DNA of 64,000 bases from Pseudofrankia inefficax (GCF_000166135.1 NC_014666.1:3472001-3536000); one strand, 5' to 3'; positions 25,808-34,244 are shown, counted from the stretch's first letter. Notes: a model not told the origin generated them from the letters alone. A program made the numbers and translations.

Positions 25808-26960
25808 CGGAACCTTCGTCGTCGACGCCGACTCGCACTGGTCGGAGCCGGCCGACCTGTTCACGAGCCTCGCTCCGCCGCGGTACCGCGACCGGGTCCC
25901 GCGGGTCGAGCGGGTGGACGGCGAGCTGATGTGGGTCTTCGGTGGCGTGCCCGTCGGTCGCTTCAGCGCCGGCGGTGTCGTCGGCCGTGACGGCACGAAG
26001 GGCGACTCGCACCAGGCGCTGCGGACGTGGACCATCGACCAGATCCACGTCGGCGCCCACGACCCCCAGGTGCGTCTCGAGGTCCTTGACGAGTGCGGCA
26101 TCGACGCACAGATCGTGTTCCCGAGCACCATCGGTCTCGGTGGTCAGGGCCTTGGCGCGTCGACCGACGAGAAGATGCGCCAGCTGTCCGTCGAGCTCTA
26201 CAACGACCGGATGGCCCAGATCCAGGAGGGTTCGGGCAACCGGCTGCTGCCGATGCCGCTGATGCCCGCCTGGAGCGTCGACGCCTCGGTGCGCGAGGTG
26301 AGGCGGTGCGCGGCGATGGGGCTGCGCGGGGTCAACATGACGTCCGATCCGGACGACCTCGGCGCCCCTGACCTCGCGAGCCGGCAGTGGGACCCGTTCT
26401 GGCAGGCCTGCGTCGAGCACCAGCTGCCCGTGCACTTCCACATCGGAGCGAGCGTCACGGGCATGACGTTCCACGGTCGATACCCGTGGGCGTCGCACAC
26501 GGACCACACCAAGCTCGCGATCGGCGGGACGCTGCTGTTCATCGGCAATGCCCGCGTCGTCGTCAACGTCATCGCCTCCGGCGTCTTCGACCGCCACCCG
26601 GACCTCCGGATGGTGTCTGTCGAGAGCGGCGTCGGCTGGATCCCGTTCATCCTCGAGGCACTCGACTACGAGATGGCCGAGAACGCTCCCGACGATCTCG
26701 CCGCGTTGCGCAAGTCGCCGGCCGAGTACTTCCGGAGCAACCTCTACGCGACGTTCTGGTTCGAGAACAACCGCAACAGGCTGCCGGAGCTCGTCGACGC
26801 GGTCGGCGAGGACAACATCCTGTTCGAGACCGACTTCCCGCACCCCACGTGCATGTACCCGGCTCCGCTCGCGACGGTGGCCGCCAAGATGGCGGTCCTG
26901 CCGGAGCCGGCGCGGCGCAAGATCTACGGCGAGAACGCGCGGAAGCTCTACCGGATCTGA
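25797..26960 (+). CDS. Amidohydrolase-2 (ACMSD-like) family metal-dependent hydrolase
   Basis: TIM-barrel hydrolase of 387 residues. The metal motif is DADSHWSEP near residue 12, with further conserved VHFHIGASV and FETDFPHPTCMYP segments. It overlaps the cupin gene by 11 bases, so the two are probably translated together. It is distinct in sequence from the paralogues at 12982 and 47178, both of which start S(V/I)DDHxxEPP. A decarboxylase or C-C hydrolase role is expected from the family. The last gene before the transporter block, it may belong to the GATATC regulon through site E. Confidence 0.86.
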   Translation: MLADGTFVVDADSHWSEPADLFTSLAPPRYRDRVPRVERVDGELMWVFGGVPVGRFSAGGVVGRDGTKGDSHQALRTWTIDQIHVGAHDPQVRLEVLDECGIDAQIVFPSTIGLGGQGLGASTDEKMRQLSVELYNDRMAQIQEGSGNRLLPMPLMPAWSVDASVREVRRCAAMGLRGVNMTSDPDDLGAPDLASRQWDPFWQACVEHQLPVHFHIGASVTGMTFHGRYPWASHTDHTKLAIGGTLLFIGNARVVVNVIASGVFDRHPDLRMVSVESGVGWIPFILEALDYEMAENAPDDLAALRKSPAEYFRSNLYATFWFENNRNRLPELVDAVGEDNILFETDFPHPTCMYPAPLATVAAKMAVLPEPARRKIYGENARKLYRI

Positions 26961-27010
26961 CCCCTGTCCCCGCTGACACCAGGTCGCGAGCGCGGCCCGA
27001 CGTGTGACCG

Positions 27011-27040
27011 TTGACACATAGATATGATATCTAATATGCT
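27011..27040 (+). promoter_or_regulatory. Promoter with GATATC-type operator, site F
   Basis: A consensus -35 TTGACA (27011-27016) and a -10-like TATGCT (27035-27040) are 18 bases apart. The operator GATATCTAATATG (27026-27038) lies between and over them, nearly identical to site C. This is a strong arrangement for repression by steric blocking. It is 155 bases upstream of the binding-protein gene of the ABC importer, tying the importer to the catabolic island. Confidence 0.65.
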
Positions 27041-27181
27041 TTTTCCACGGTATCGCGTGTAGCCATTGCTTGACCTGACCACTGCAAGAGGGGCGCTCGC
27101 GCCACGCGACACGCCGGGTCCCCGGCTCGACCGGTGGTGCGCATCCGGCGCCACACCGAAGCCGGTAGTCATGGCCCTATT

Positions 27182-27198
27182 GGAAGGACACGACGATT
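27182..27198 (+). promoter_or_regulatory. Ribosome-binding site and unusual ATT start of the binding-protein gene
   Basis: GGAAGGA at 27182-27188 is followed seven bases later by ATT at 27196. In this frame an in-frame stop (TAG, 27166-27168) excludes any upstream start. The first conventional start codon is GTG 27244, which falls inside the hydrophobic core of the signal peptide. ATT initiation gives a normal lipoprotein signal (TKITSRRKFALASLG). ATG 27171 is in another frame. Confidence 0.5.
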
Positions 27199-28395
27199 AC
27201 CAAGATCACGTCACGCCGGAAGTTCGCGCTCGCATCCCTGGGGGTGGCGGCGCTGCTCGCCCTCGTGAGCGCCTGCGGCTCGAGCTCGGGCGGCGCCACC
27301 GCGTCGTCCGGAGGCCCGAGCGCGGCCCCAGCGGCGTCATCCTTAGCTGGGTCGGGAAGCTCGGCGATCGCCGGCGTCCCGACTCTCGACGAGCTGTTCA
27401 AGGGGCTCACCAGCCCGCCCCCGACCACCGGCCCGGCGCCCACCAAGGGCAAGAACGTGTGGCTGGTGTCCTGCGGTCAGGCGATCCCGGGCTGCTCGAA
27501 GCTCGCCGCCGCCGTGCAGCAGGCCGCTGCGGACCTGGGCTGGAACTTCCACATCGCCGACGGCATGCTCGGCGCGAATGACGGCTTCAACGTCGCGATG
27601 CGCACGGCCATCGCCGCCAAGCCGGACGCCATCATCGACGAGTCGATCGACTGCGCGCTCATCGAGCAGTCGCTCAAGGAGGCCAAGGCCGCGGGTATTC
27701 CCGTGATCGCCGGGCAGGCGAACGACTGCGCCGATGCCCCGCTGTTCGCCGGGCCGTCCAAGTTCTCGACCTCCGCGCCCGCCGTGAAGGACTTCTTCGG
27801 CTCGTGGGGCGAGGCCGGAGCGGCGTACATCATCAACAAGACCGGCGGCAAGGCCAAGATCATCATGTCCTACGTCGGCAACGTCGTGGGCAAGGACATC
27901 AACGAGGGCTTCCAGACGACCATCTCGAAGTGCTCGGGCTGCCAGGTCGTGGGCAACTTCACCATCCAGGCGACCGAGACGACCCCGGGCGGGCCGTTCG
28001 GCCAGCAGCTCCAGGCGATGCTGACCAAGTACCCGGACGCCAACGTCGTCTATCTGCCCTACGACTCGCAGCTCACCAACGGCGGCGGCGCGCAGATCGT
28101 CAAGCAGTCCGGTCGCGACATCCTCCTCGTCGGCGGGCAGGGGACGGCGCCGGCCATCGCCGACCTCGTCCGCAGCGGTCAGCTCTCCGCGATGACCTCG
28201 GTCGTGTCGCAGCTCTGGCTCGGCTACGCCACCGCCGACAACGTCAACCGGGTCCTGAGCGGCCAGCCGACAGTCGCCGAGGGCGTCGGCGTCGTGACGG
28301 TCGACAAGGACCACGGGCTGCCGGCGGACGGCGTGCCGGCGGCGACCTCGTTCGACGTCAAGGCGACCTACAACAAGCTCTGGGGCGTCGGCTGA
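27196..28395 (+). CDS. Substrate-binding lipoprotein of a ribose-type ABC transporter
   Basis: Periplasmic-binding-protein type I domain, about 399 residues if translated from ATT 27196. The signal peptide has charged SRRK, a hydrophobic stretch and the lipobox VSAC, so the mature protein is lipid-anchored outside the membrane. A Ser/Ala/Gly-rich linker leads to the binding domain (about residue 80 onward: KGKNVWLVSCGQ, then PDAIIDESIDC, VIAGQANDC). It is related to sugar/autoinducer binders, but the ligand is not readable. It leads the importer operon and is separated from the ATPase by a 44-bp palindrome, a usual way of making more binding protein than membrane parts. Confidence 0.85.
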   Translation: MTKITSRRKFALASLGVAALLALVSACGSSSGGATASSGGPSAAPAASSLAGSGSSAIAGVPTLDELFKGLTSPPPTTGPAPTKGKNVWLVSCGQAIPGCSKLAAAVQQAAADLGWNFHIADGMLGANDGFNVAMRTAIAAKPDAIIDESIDCALIEQSLKEAKAAGIPVIAGQANDCADAPLFAGPSKFSTSAPAVKDFFGSWGEAGAAYIINKTGGKAKIIMSYVGNVVGKDINEGFQTTISKCSGCQVVGNFTIQATETTPGGPFGQQLQAMLTKYPDANVVYLPYDSQLTNGGGAQIVKQSGRDILLVGGQGTAPAIADLVRSGQLSAMTSVVSQLWLGYATADNVNRVLSGQPTVAEGVGVVTVDKDHGLPADGVPAATSFDVKATYNKLWGVG

Positions 28396-28436
28396 GTCGG
28401 CGGGACTGACGGCGCGCGCCCAGCGCCCATTCCTAC

Positions 28437-28480
28437 CGGTGCTGGCGGTCGGCTCCAGCTGGAGCCGACCGCCAGCACCG
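28437..28480. terminator. 44-bp perfect palindrome between binding-protein and ATPase genes
   Basis: Two 22-base arms, 28437-28458 and 28459-28480, are perfect reverse complements with no intervening base; the centre is CCAGCTGG. In RNA this folds into a very stable hairpin. Only a weak pyrimidine run (CCTCTTCTTCC) follows, so it may be a partial terminator or a 3' stabiliser of the binding-protein message rather than a full stop. It lies in the 128-base gap inside the operon. Confidence 0.75.
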
Positions 28481-28523
28481 CCTCTTCTTCCGGCGATCGG
28501 AGCGTGCCCAGCAGGTGAGAAGC

Positions 28524-30092
28524 ATGGAAATGGCCGACCCGGCCCCGGCCCCGTCGAACGGCGTCGCGGAGTGCCTGCGGGTCAGCGGTCTCAGCAAGGC
28601 GTTCCCGGGAGTGCGGGCGCTGCGGGACGTCGATCTGACCGTGGCACGCGGCGAGATCCACGCGCTGGCCGGCGGCAACGGGTCCGGCAAGTCGACGCTC
28701 ATCAAGATCGTCGCCGGGGTCGAGCACGGTGACGCCGGCACGATTCGCTACCCGTCCAGCGCCGAGGTCGACGCGTCGGGAAGCACGCCCGAGGTGGCGC
28801 GCGGCGGCGGCGTCTACGTGGTCCACCAGGACCTCGGCCTGTTTCCTGACCTGACCGTGGCCGAGAACTTCGCGCTCGGCTTCGGCTTTCCCCAGGGCAG
28901 GAGCGGACGAGTTCGATGGAAGGCGCTGCGCCGCCGCGCCGCCGCGCTCATCGAGAGGTTCGAGATCCCGACGACGCCGGACACCGTCCTGCGAGACACC
29001 TCCCGCGCCGTGCAGGCACAGATCGCGATCGCCCGCGCGCTACAGGTCGAGGACGAAGGAGGCGCGCAGGGCCTGCTCGTCCTCGACGAACCGACGGCCG
29101 CCCTGCCCGCGCACGAGGTGGCGCTGCTGTTCGCCTCGTTGCGGCGCTACGTCGCCCACGGCCGGGCCGCGCTGTTCGTCAGCCACCGGCTGGACGAGGT
29201 CCTCGATCTCGCCGACCGGGTCACGGTCTTTCGCGACGGACAGGGCATCGGTACCTACAGCACGTCCTCGCTCACGGAAGCGCAGCTGGCCGAGCTGATC
29301 GCGGGCCGGCCGATCTCGCGGCTGTCCTCGCGATCGGGTCAGCGCGCGCCAGGGGAGACGCTGCTCGAGCTGACCGAGGTCCAGGCGGATCCGCTCGACG
29401 GGATCAACCTCACCGTACGGTCCGGTGAGGTCGTGGGAGTCGCGGGCCTGCTCGGGTCCGGCCGGACCGAGCTGCTGCGGTGCATCTACGGTGACCTGCC
29501 CATCCAGTCCGGGACCGTGCGGATGAAGGACAAGGTCGTTCACTTCACGCATCCACGAGACGCGATCAAGGCCGGAATCGGGCTCGTGCCCGAGAGCCGA
29601 TCGGAGTCGGTGTTCTACGACCTCGCGGTCTACGTCAACCTGGCCATCTGCAAGCTCAGCGAGTACTCGACCCGTCGCTGGCTCTCCGACCGCCTGATGC
29701 GGGCCGGCGCGCGCGAACGCATCGCGACGTTCGGTGTCCGCGCCGCGAGCGAGAGCGTCGTCGCCAACGTGTTGTCCGGCGGGAACCAGCAGAAGGTCGT
29801 CCTGGGCCGCTGGCTGAGCCAGAGCCCGACTGTGCTGCTGCTCGACGAACCGACGCACGGGGTCGACGTGGGTGCGCGACAGGAGATCTATCAGCTCGTG
29901 CGCCAGGCGACCGATGCCGGAATGGGCGTCCTGCTGGTCGCCTCCGATTTCGAGGAGATCGCGCTCAACTGCGACCGCGCGATCGTGCTGAGCGGGGGTC
30001 GCGTCGTCGCCGAGGTTGGTGCCGACGAACTGACGGCGCACGCACTGATCGAAGCCGCATACACCGGAACGAAGCGACAGAGGGCAGGCTGA
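28524..30092 (+). CDS. Ribose-type ABC transporter ATPase (double nucleotide-binding domain)
   Basis: RbsA/MglA-like protein of 522 residues with two ABC domains. The first has the P-loop GGNGSGKST near residue 50 and Walker B LLVLDEPTAALP. Its signature region is degenerate (RDTSRAVQAQIAIARAL). The second has GLLGSGRTELLR, signature LSGGNQQKV and LLLDEPTHGVDVG; degeneracy of one site is normal in this family. ATG 28524 has AGGTGAGA upstream. It energises uptake with the permease encoded two bases downstream. The cargo is probably a sugar-like or terpenoid-derived molecule. Confidence 0.93.
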   Translation: MEMADPAPAPSNGVAECLRVSGLSKAFPGVRALRDVDLTVARGEIHALAGGNGSGKSTLIKIVAGVEHGDAGTIRYPSSAEVDASGSTPEVARGGGVYVVHQDLGLFPDLTVAENFALGFGFPQGRSGRVRWKALRRRAAALIERFEIPTTPDTVLRDTSRAVQAQIAIARALQVEDEGGAQGLLVLDEPTAALPAHEVALLFASLRRYVAHGRAALFVSHRLDEVLDLADRVTVFRDGQGIGTYSTSSLTEAQLAELIAGRPISRLSSRSGQRAPGETLLELTEVQADPLDGINLTVRSGEVVGVAGLLGSGRTELLRCIYGDLPIQSGTVRMKDKVVHFTHPRDAIKAGIGLVPESRSESVFYDLAVYVNLAICKLSEYSTRRWLSDRLMRAGARERIATFGVRAASESVVANVLSGGNQQKVVLGRWLSQSPTVLLLDEPTHGVDVGARQEIYQLVRQATDAGMGVLLVASDFEEIALNCDRAIVLSGGRVVAEVGADELTAHALIEAAYTGTKRQRAG

Positions 30093-30093
30093 G

Positions 30094-31224
30094 GTGGCCA
30101 CGACGGCAAGCCGCAAGGGAAACACCGCGCAACTCGTCCTCGGATCGGCCGAGCGGCTCGGACTCCCGATCCTGTTCGTGGCGCTGATCCTCATCTTTGC
30201 CATCCATCCGGACAGCCGCGACGCCTTCCTCTCGAAGGCGAACATCGACAACATCCTCGCTGGCCAGTCGGTCACGGGCATCGTCGCGCTCGGCATGGTC
30301 ATCCCGCTGACGGCGGGATACTTCGACGTGTCGATCCCGGCGATCGCTGGTGTGGCGAACATGGCCTGCACGGCGGCGATCGTCCGGCACGGTCAGCCGG
30401 TCTGGGTGGGAATGCTGGTGGCGCTGCTCATCGGCGTGCTGCTCGGCGTCGTGAACGGTGTGCTCGTCGCCCGTCTGAAGCTGAACGCGCTGATCGTCAC
30501 TCTCGGCGGCTTCACGGTGCTGCAGGGCCTTCTCAACCAGTACTCCGACGGTGCGACGATCACCGGAGTGCCGGACTCGCTCGGCAACTGGGGCTCGTTG
30601 AAGTGGCTGGGCATCCCACGGCCGCTGTGGCTGCTCTTCGTCGTCGGCCTCATCCTCTGGTACTGCCTCATGCACACGCCGTTCGGTCGGCAGTACGAGG
30701 CCGTGGGCTCCAGCGAGGGGGCCGCGCGGCTGGTGGGCATCCGGGTCGAGCGGCTGGTGTTCCTCAGCTTCGTCCTGTCAGGCCTGACCGCGGCGGTGGC
30801 AGGAATCCTGCTGACCTCGCGGTCGGGCGGTGCCGACCCGACGGCGGGACCGTCCTACCTGTTCCCGGGGCTCGCGGCGGTCTTCCTCGGCGCGACCACG
30901 ATCCGGCCAGGCACGTACAACGTCTGGGGCACGATCCTCGGCATCTTCTTCGTCGCCGTCGGCATCAACGGTTTCACGCTCATCGGCGCGAAACCGTGGG
31001 TCAATCCGGTCTTCGACGGCGCGGCGCTCATCGCGGCCGTCCTTGTCTCGACGGTCATCGGCCGGCGCCGCACGAGCCACGCCATCGTCGTCGAACCCGC
31101 CCAGCCAGATGTCAGCCCGATGTCGATCGGCAGGACGAGCGACAGCCCGACCGACCGGCCGGCTGACGAACCCAGCGAGGCGCGCCCAGCCAAACCGGCG
31201 CCGACCGCGACCAGGAGCCAGTGA
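30094..31224 (+). CDS. Ribose-type ABC transporter permease
   Basis: RbsC-like inner-membrane protein of 376 residues with about eight to ten hydrophobic segments. Typical blocks are GIVALGMVIPLTAGYFDVS (substrate pathway), GVLLGVVNGVLVARLKLNALIVTLG and LFPGLAAVFLGATTIRPGTYNVWGT. A long Pro/Ser/Thr-rich hydrophilic tail of about 45 residues follows the last membrane span and is unusual. The GTG start is two bases after the ATPase stop. It forms the channel of the importer with the double ATPase. Confidence 0.92.
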   Translation: MATTASRKGNTAQLVLGSAERLGLPILFVALILIFAIHPDSRDAFLSKANIDNILAGQSVTGIVALGMVIPLTAGYFDVSIPAIAGVANMACTAAIVRHGQPVWVGMLVALLIGVLLGVVNGVLVARLKLNALIVTLGGFTVLQGLLNQYSDGATITGVPDSLGNWGSLKWLGIPRPLWLLFVVGLILWYCLMHTPFGRQYEAVGSSEGAARLVGIRVERLVFLSFVLSGLTAAVAGILLTSRSGGADPTAGPSYLFPGLAAVFLGATTIRPGTYNVWGTILGIFFVAVGINGFTLIGAKPWVNPVFDGAALIAAVLVSTVIGRRRTSHAIVVEPAQPDVSPMSIGRTSDSPTDRPADEPSEARPAKPAPTATRSQ

Positions 31225-31225
31225 G

Positions 31226-31996
31226 ATGCCGGCACAGTCCATCGCCTATTCGACGACCGACAAGATCGTTGTTCGCGGCAAGGATCTCGTCGACGAGCTG
31301 ATCGGTCACGTCGATTTCACCAGCATGATCTGCCTTCATCTGCGCGGTGAGATGCCGACACCGGGCCAGCGCGCGGTCGTCGACTCGGTGCTCGTGGCGC
31401 TGATGGAGCACGGTCTGACGCCCAGCTCGCTGACGGCGCGGCTGATCTACAGCTCAGCTCCGGAGGCGGTGCAGGGCGCCGTCGCGGCGGGCCTGCTCGG
31501 TGCGGGCGGCCACTTCCTCGGCTCGACCGAGAACGCGGGCAGGCTCCTGCGCGAAGGAGCGGTCGCGCTCGACCAGGGGACAGCGGTGGAGGACTTCGCC
31601 ACCGCCGCGGTGGCCCGCCACCTTGCCGCCCGGCTGCCGTTCCCCGGCTTCGGCCATCACATCCACCGCCCTGACGACCCGCGGGCGCCGCGCCTGCTCA
31701 CGGTCGCCCGCGAGAACGGCGTCGCGGCCGTGCACGTCGAGGTGCTCGAGGCGATCGGCGTCGCGATGGACAAGGCGAAGGGCCGTCATGTGACGGTCAA
31801 CGCGACCGGTGCCGTCGCCGCCGTGCTGCTCGACGCGGGCTTCCCGTGGAACTCGCTGCGGGGCTTCTCCCTCATAGCGCGGGCGGCGGGCCTGGTCGGC
31901 CACGTGCTCGAAGAGGCCGAACGCCCTGTCGACCGCGCGATCTGGGACGCCGCTGAGGAACGCATCCCCTACGACGGTCCGCGAACCGCGGGATAG
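31226..31996 (+). CDS. Citryl-CoA lyase / short citrate-synthase-like protein
   Basis: Protein of 256 residues resembling the citryl-CoA lyase and short citrate synthase group. Conserved features are GGHFLGSTENAGRLL, the histidine-rich FPGFGHHIHRPDDPRAPRL and the C-terminal GFSLIARAAGLVGHVLEE. ATG 31226 overlaps nothing, two bases after the permease stop region, with AGGAG upstream. These enzymes make or cleave a citryl-CoA-type 3-hydroxy-3-carboxyacyl bond. In this setting it may perform the retro-aldol release of acetyl-CoA from the carboxylated, hydrated product of the island. That function is inference. Confidence 0.85.
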   Translation: MPAQSIAYSTTDKIVVRGKDLVDELIGHVDFTSMICLHLRGEMPTPGQRAVVDSVLVALMEHGLTPSSLTARLIYSSAPEAVQGAVAAGLLGAGGHFLGSTENAGRLLREGAVALDQGTAVEDFATAAVARHLAARLPFPGFGHHIHRPDDPRAPRLLTVARENGVAAVHVEVLEAIGVAMDKAKGRHVTVNATGAVAAVLLDAGFPWNSLRGFSLIARAAGLVGHVLEEAERPVDRAIWDAAEERIPYDGPRTAG

Positions 31997-32144
31997 CGGC
32001 GGCGAGCCCACGGCGACTCGGCCGTCTGCCGATGCTCCAGCTTCGTCGTGCTACGCCCGCCGCAAACGCCCGAGCCGACCGTTTGTAGTAGAATGTAGTA
32101 CTTATGGCGGAAGGCGGTCGTCCACCCGCGCTGGGCGAGTGCTG

Positions 32145-33284
32145 ATGGCGCTCACCGGGTGGCCGTTCATGCTGCTGCTCGGCGTGGTCGGGCTGCTGTG
32201 CGCGGTGGGCGCCTATCTGGGGTGGCCGCGTTGGCCCGGTCGGTGGGCGCTGCCGGGACGGGCCGCCAGCCTGTTGCTGGTCATGATGCTGGGCGGAGTC
32301 CTCGCGCTGGCGCAGGTCAACCGTTCGTACGGCTTCTACACCTCGGTCTCGGATCTGCTCGGCCGCCCGACCAGCGCGCGTAGCCTCGCCATGCCGGCTT
32401 ACCCCGGAGGCGGACCCCAGGTGACCGTGCTGACGTCGGACTGGGCCGCGCTCGGTCTCCGGGCCGGGCGCCACGGTCACGGGCTCCTGCTCGACGTCCT
32501 CTATCCGGGGACGCGCAGCGGACTGACCCACCACGGGCTGCTCTACCTTCCCGCGGCCTATTTCACGGGCAACCTGCAGCGCCGGTTCGCCGCGGTGGAG
32601 CTGTTCCACGGCTATCCCGGCGCGCCCGAGACCTTCCCCCGGATCATGAACATCCAGGCCCGGTTGGAGACCGAGATCGCGGCCGGCCGGGTTCCACCCG
32701 TTGTCCTGGTGATCCCGCAGGTCTACGCCGGCGGCCACAGTTCCGAGTGCGTCAACGCCGTCCACGGAGAGCAGTGGGAGACGTACCTGTCCGTCGACGT
32801 CCTCGACGACGTCACCAGGACCTTCCGCGTGTACGCGTCTCGTTCCTGGGCCACGCTGGGTATCTCCACCGGCGGGTTCTGTGCCGCGAACGTCGCGTTG
32901 CACCACCCCGAGCGCTACGCGGCGGCGGCCAGCATCTCGGGCTACTTCACCGCCGGCCAGGACCCGGGAACGCCAGGCCTTTACCAGGGGTCGAGGTTCG
33001 CCAGCCGGGAGAACTCGCCGATCTGGTGGGTCCGCTACCGCGCCCCGGTCGCGCCGGCGCTCTTCCTCTCCGCGTCCGGCGGCGACATCCTCGCGATGAA
33101 CGAGGCGCGCGCGATGACGGCGACCCTGCGGCACTATGCCCCGTCTCTCCCGACGACGACCATGCTCACCGCGTCCGGTGGGCACAACTGGGGCGTGTTC
33201 TCCGCGGCCTTCGGACCGGCCATCGACTGGGCCGCAGAGTTTCTGCCCGGCCCGCTCGTCGTGCCGCCCGTGAACCCCAGCTGA
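32145..33284 (+). CDS. Membrane-anchored serine esterase, esterase-D/mycolyltransferase-like
   Basis: Protein of 379 residues with two or three N-terminal hydrophobic spans (WPFMLLLGVVGLLCAVG, then SLLLVMMLGGVLAL) and an alpha/beta-hydrolase domain outside. The nucleophile elbow is GISTGG near residue 245, and the catalytic His is in ASGGHNWGVF near the end. Fold and context resemble antigen-85/esterase-D proteins that act on cell-envelope esters. ATG 32145 is preferred to GTG 32139 because GGCGAG gives good spacing. A promoter-like AT-rich segment with GTAGTA repeats lies at 32081-32100. The stop codon is inside a four-copy tandem repeat. Confidence 0.83.
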   Translation: MALTGWPFMLLLGVVGLLCAVGAYLGWPRWPGRWALPGRAASLLLVMMLGGVLALAQVNRSYGFYTSVSDLLGRPTSARSLAMPAYPGGGPQVTVLTSDWAALGLRAGRHGHGLLLDVLYPGTRSGLTHHGLLYLPAAYFTGNLQRRFAAVELFHGYPGAPETFPRIMNIQARLETEIAAGRVPPVVLVIPQVYAGGHSSECVNAVHGEQWETYLSVDVLDDVTRTFRVYASRSWATLGISTGGFCAANVALHHPERYAAAASISGYFTAGQDPGTPGLYQGSRFASRENSPIWWVRYRAPVAPALFLSASGGDILAMNEARAMTATLRHYAPSLPTTTMLTASGGHNWGVFSAAFGPAIDWAAEFLPGPLVVPPVNPS

Positions 33285-33352
33285 GCCGACCGTCAGAGCT
33301 GAGCCGACCGTCAGAGCTGAGCCGACCGTCAGAGCTGAGCCGACCGTCAGAG
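33281..33352. repeat. Tandem repeat, 4 x 18 bp
   Basis: Four exact copies of CTGAGCCGACCGTCAGAG (33281-33298, 33299-33316, 33317-33334, 33335-33352). The TGA of the first copy is the stop codon of the esterase gene. The array fills most of the convergent gap to the PIG-L gene. Each unit has a short CTGA/TCAG dyad. Confidence 0.95.
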
Positions 33353-33383
33353 CAGTACCCGGGCGGCGAAGGTGGCTACCACC

Positions 33384-34244
33384 TCACGCGCGGGCTCGTT
33401 GCTCCGCACGCAGAGTGGCGAAAATGTCGTCGAGAGGCGCGCCGTCGGGCGTGCGTCCGACTTCCCGGTACCACTCGGTGCCGAGTACCCGGCCTCGGAT
33501 CGGCCTCGGAAGGCGCAGCAACAGGGCGAGCGTGCGGATGGTGTCACCGCCTTCGGCCTGGGAGGCGTGTGCCCTGAGCGCGCGGATCTTCGCGGGGAGC
33601 TGGGCTCGCACGTCGACACGGTGGGTCAGTTCCCCGCGCGGCGTGAAGGCCGCGCTCAGGTCGGGCAGGGTGGGCAGGGGCATGACTCGCGCGGCTCGGC
33701 GCAGCAGTCGAACGGCCCTGGTCAGGGCGTCGCGGTCCAGGGTCGCCTCGAGTACGACAGGCGTCCGGGCCAGCCGCGCCGCGAGCAGGCCGGCGCGGTG
33801 GACCTGCACGTGGTCGGGATGCCCGTACCCACCGGACCCGTCGTAGATCGTGAGCACGTCGGCGTCCTCCTCGACCAGGATGTCGACGAGCCGTGCGGCA
33901 GCCCGCTCGGGAGGGACGCTGGCAAAGCTGTCCGCCCGCGGGTGACTGGCTCCCGACGAGGCGGCCGGCGGGTCGTAGCCGCTGTCCCGGTAGCCGAGGA
34001 AGTGCACGCGGGTGGCGCCGATAGCCTCGCAGGAGGCACGTAGCTCCGCGCGGCGGGCGTCGGCCAGGTGACTTCCTCGAAGGTCGTCACGGGAGAGCCC
34101 TGCCTCGCCGTCGGTCGCGACGACGATCACGACCCGGTGACCGTCGGCCGCGGCGCGCGCGAGCGTTCCGGCGGTGAGCAGCGCCTCGTCGTCCGGATGG
34201 GCATGGAAGGAGACCACGGTGAAAGTGGGCTTGTCCTCGCTCAC
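33384..34244 (-). CDS. PIG-L family zinc deacetylase
   Basis: Deacetylase of 286 residues. The zinc-binding motif is AHPDDE near residue 15, and the second His comes from GHPDHVQVH near residue 150. PIG-L enzymes remove acetyl from N-acetylglucosamine linked to inositol, mycothiol precursors, lipids or antibiotics. The GTG start at 34244 overlaps the stop of the glycosyltransferase gene (GTGA), so the pair is translationally coupled. Glycosyltransferase plus PIG-L deacetylase mirrors the MshA/MshB logic: a GlcNAc is attached and then deacetylated. The acceptor here is unknown. Confidence 0.9.
   Translation of the reverse strand: MSEDKPTFTVVSFHAHPDDEALLTAGTLARAAADGHRVVIVVATDGEAGLSRDDLRGSHLADARRAELRASCEAIGATRVHFLGYRDSGYDPPAASSGASHPRADSFASVPPERAAARLVDILVEEDADVLTIYDGSGGYGHPDHVQVHRAGLLAARLARTPVVLEATLDRDALTRAVRLLRRAARVMPLPTLPDLSAAFTPRGELTHRVDVRAQLPAKIRALRAHASQAEGGDTIRTLALLLRLPRPIRGRVLGTEWYREVGRTPDGAPLDDIFATLRAEQRARA

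Noticed and set aside
27066-27581. Frame starting upstream of the binding-protein gene, including ATG 27171
   Set aside because: This frame loses the signal peptide and binding domain; it is out of frame with the real gene.
33281-33352. Possible CRISPR array
   Set aside because: The 18-bp units are directly contiguous with no spacers, so it is a plain tandem repeat.
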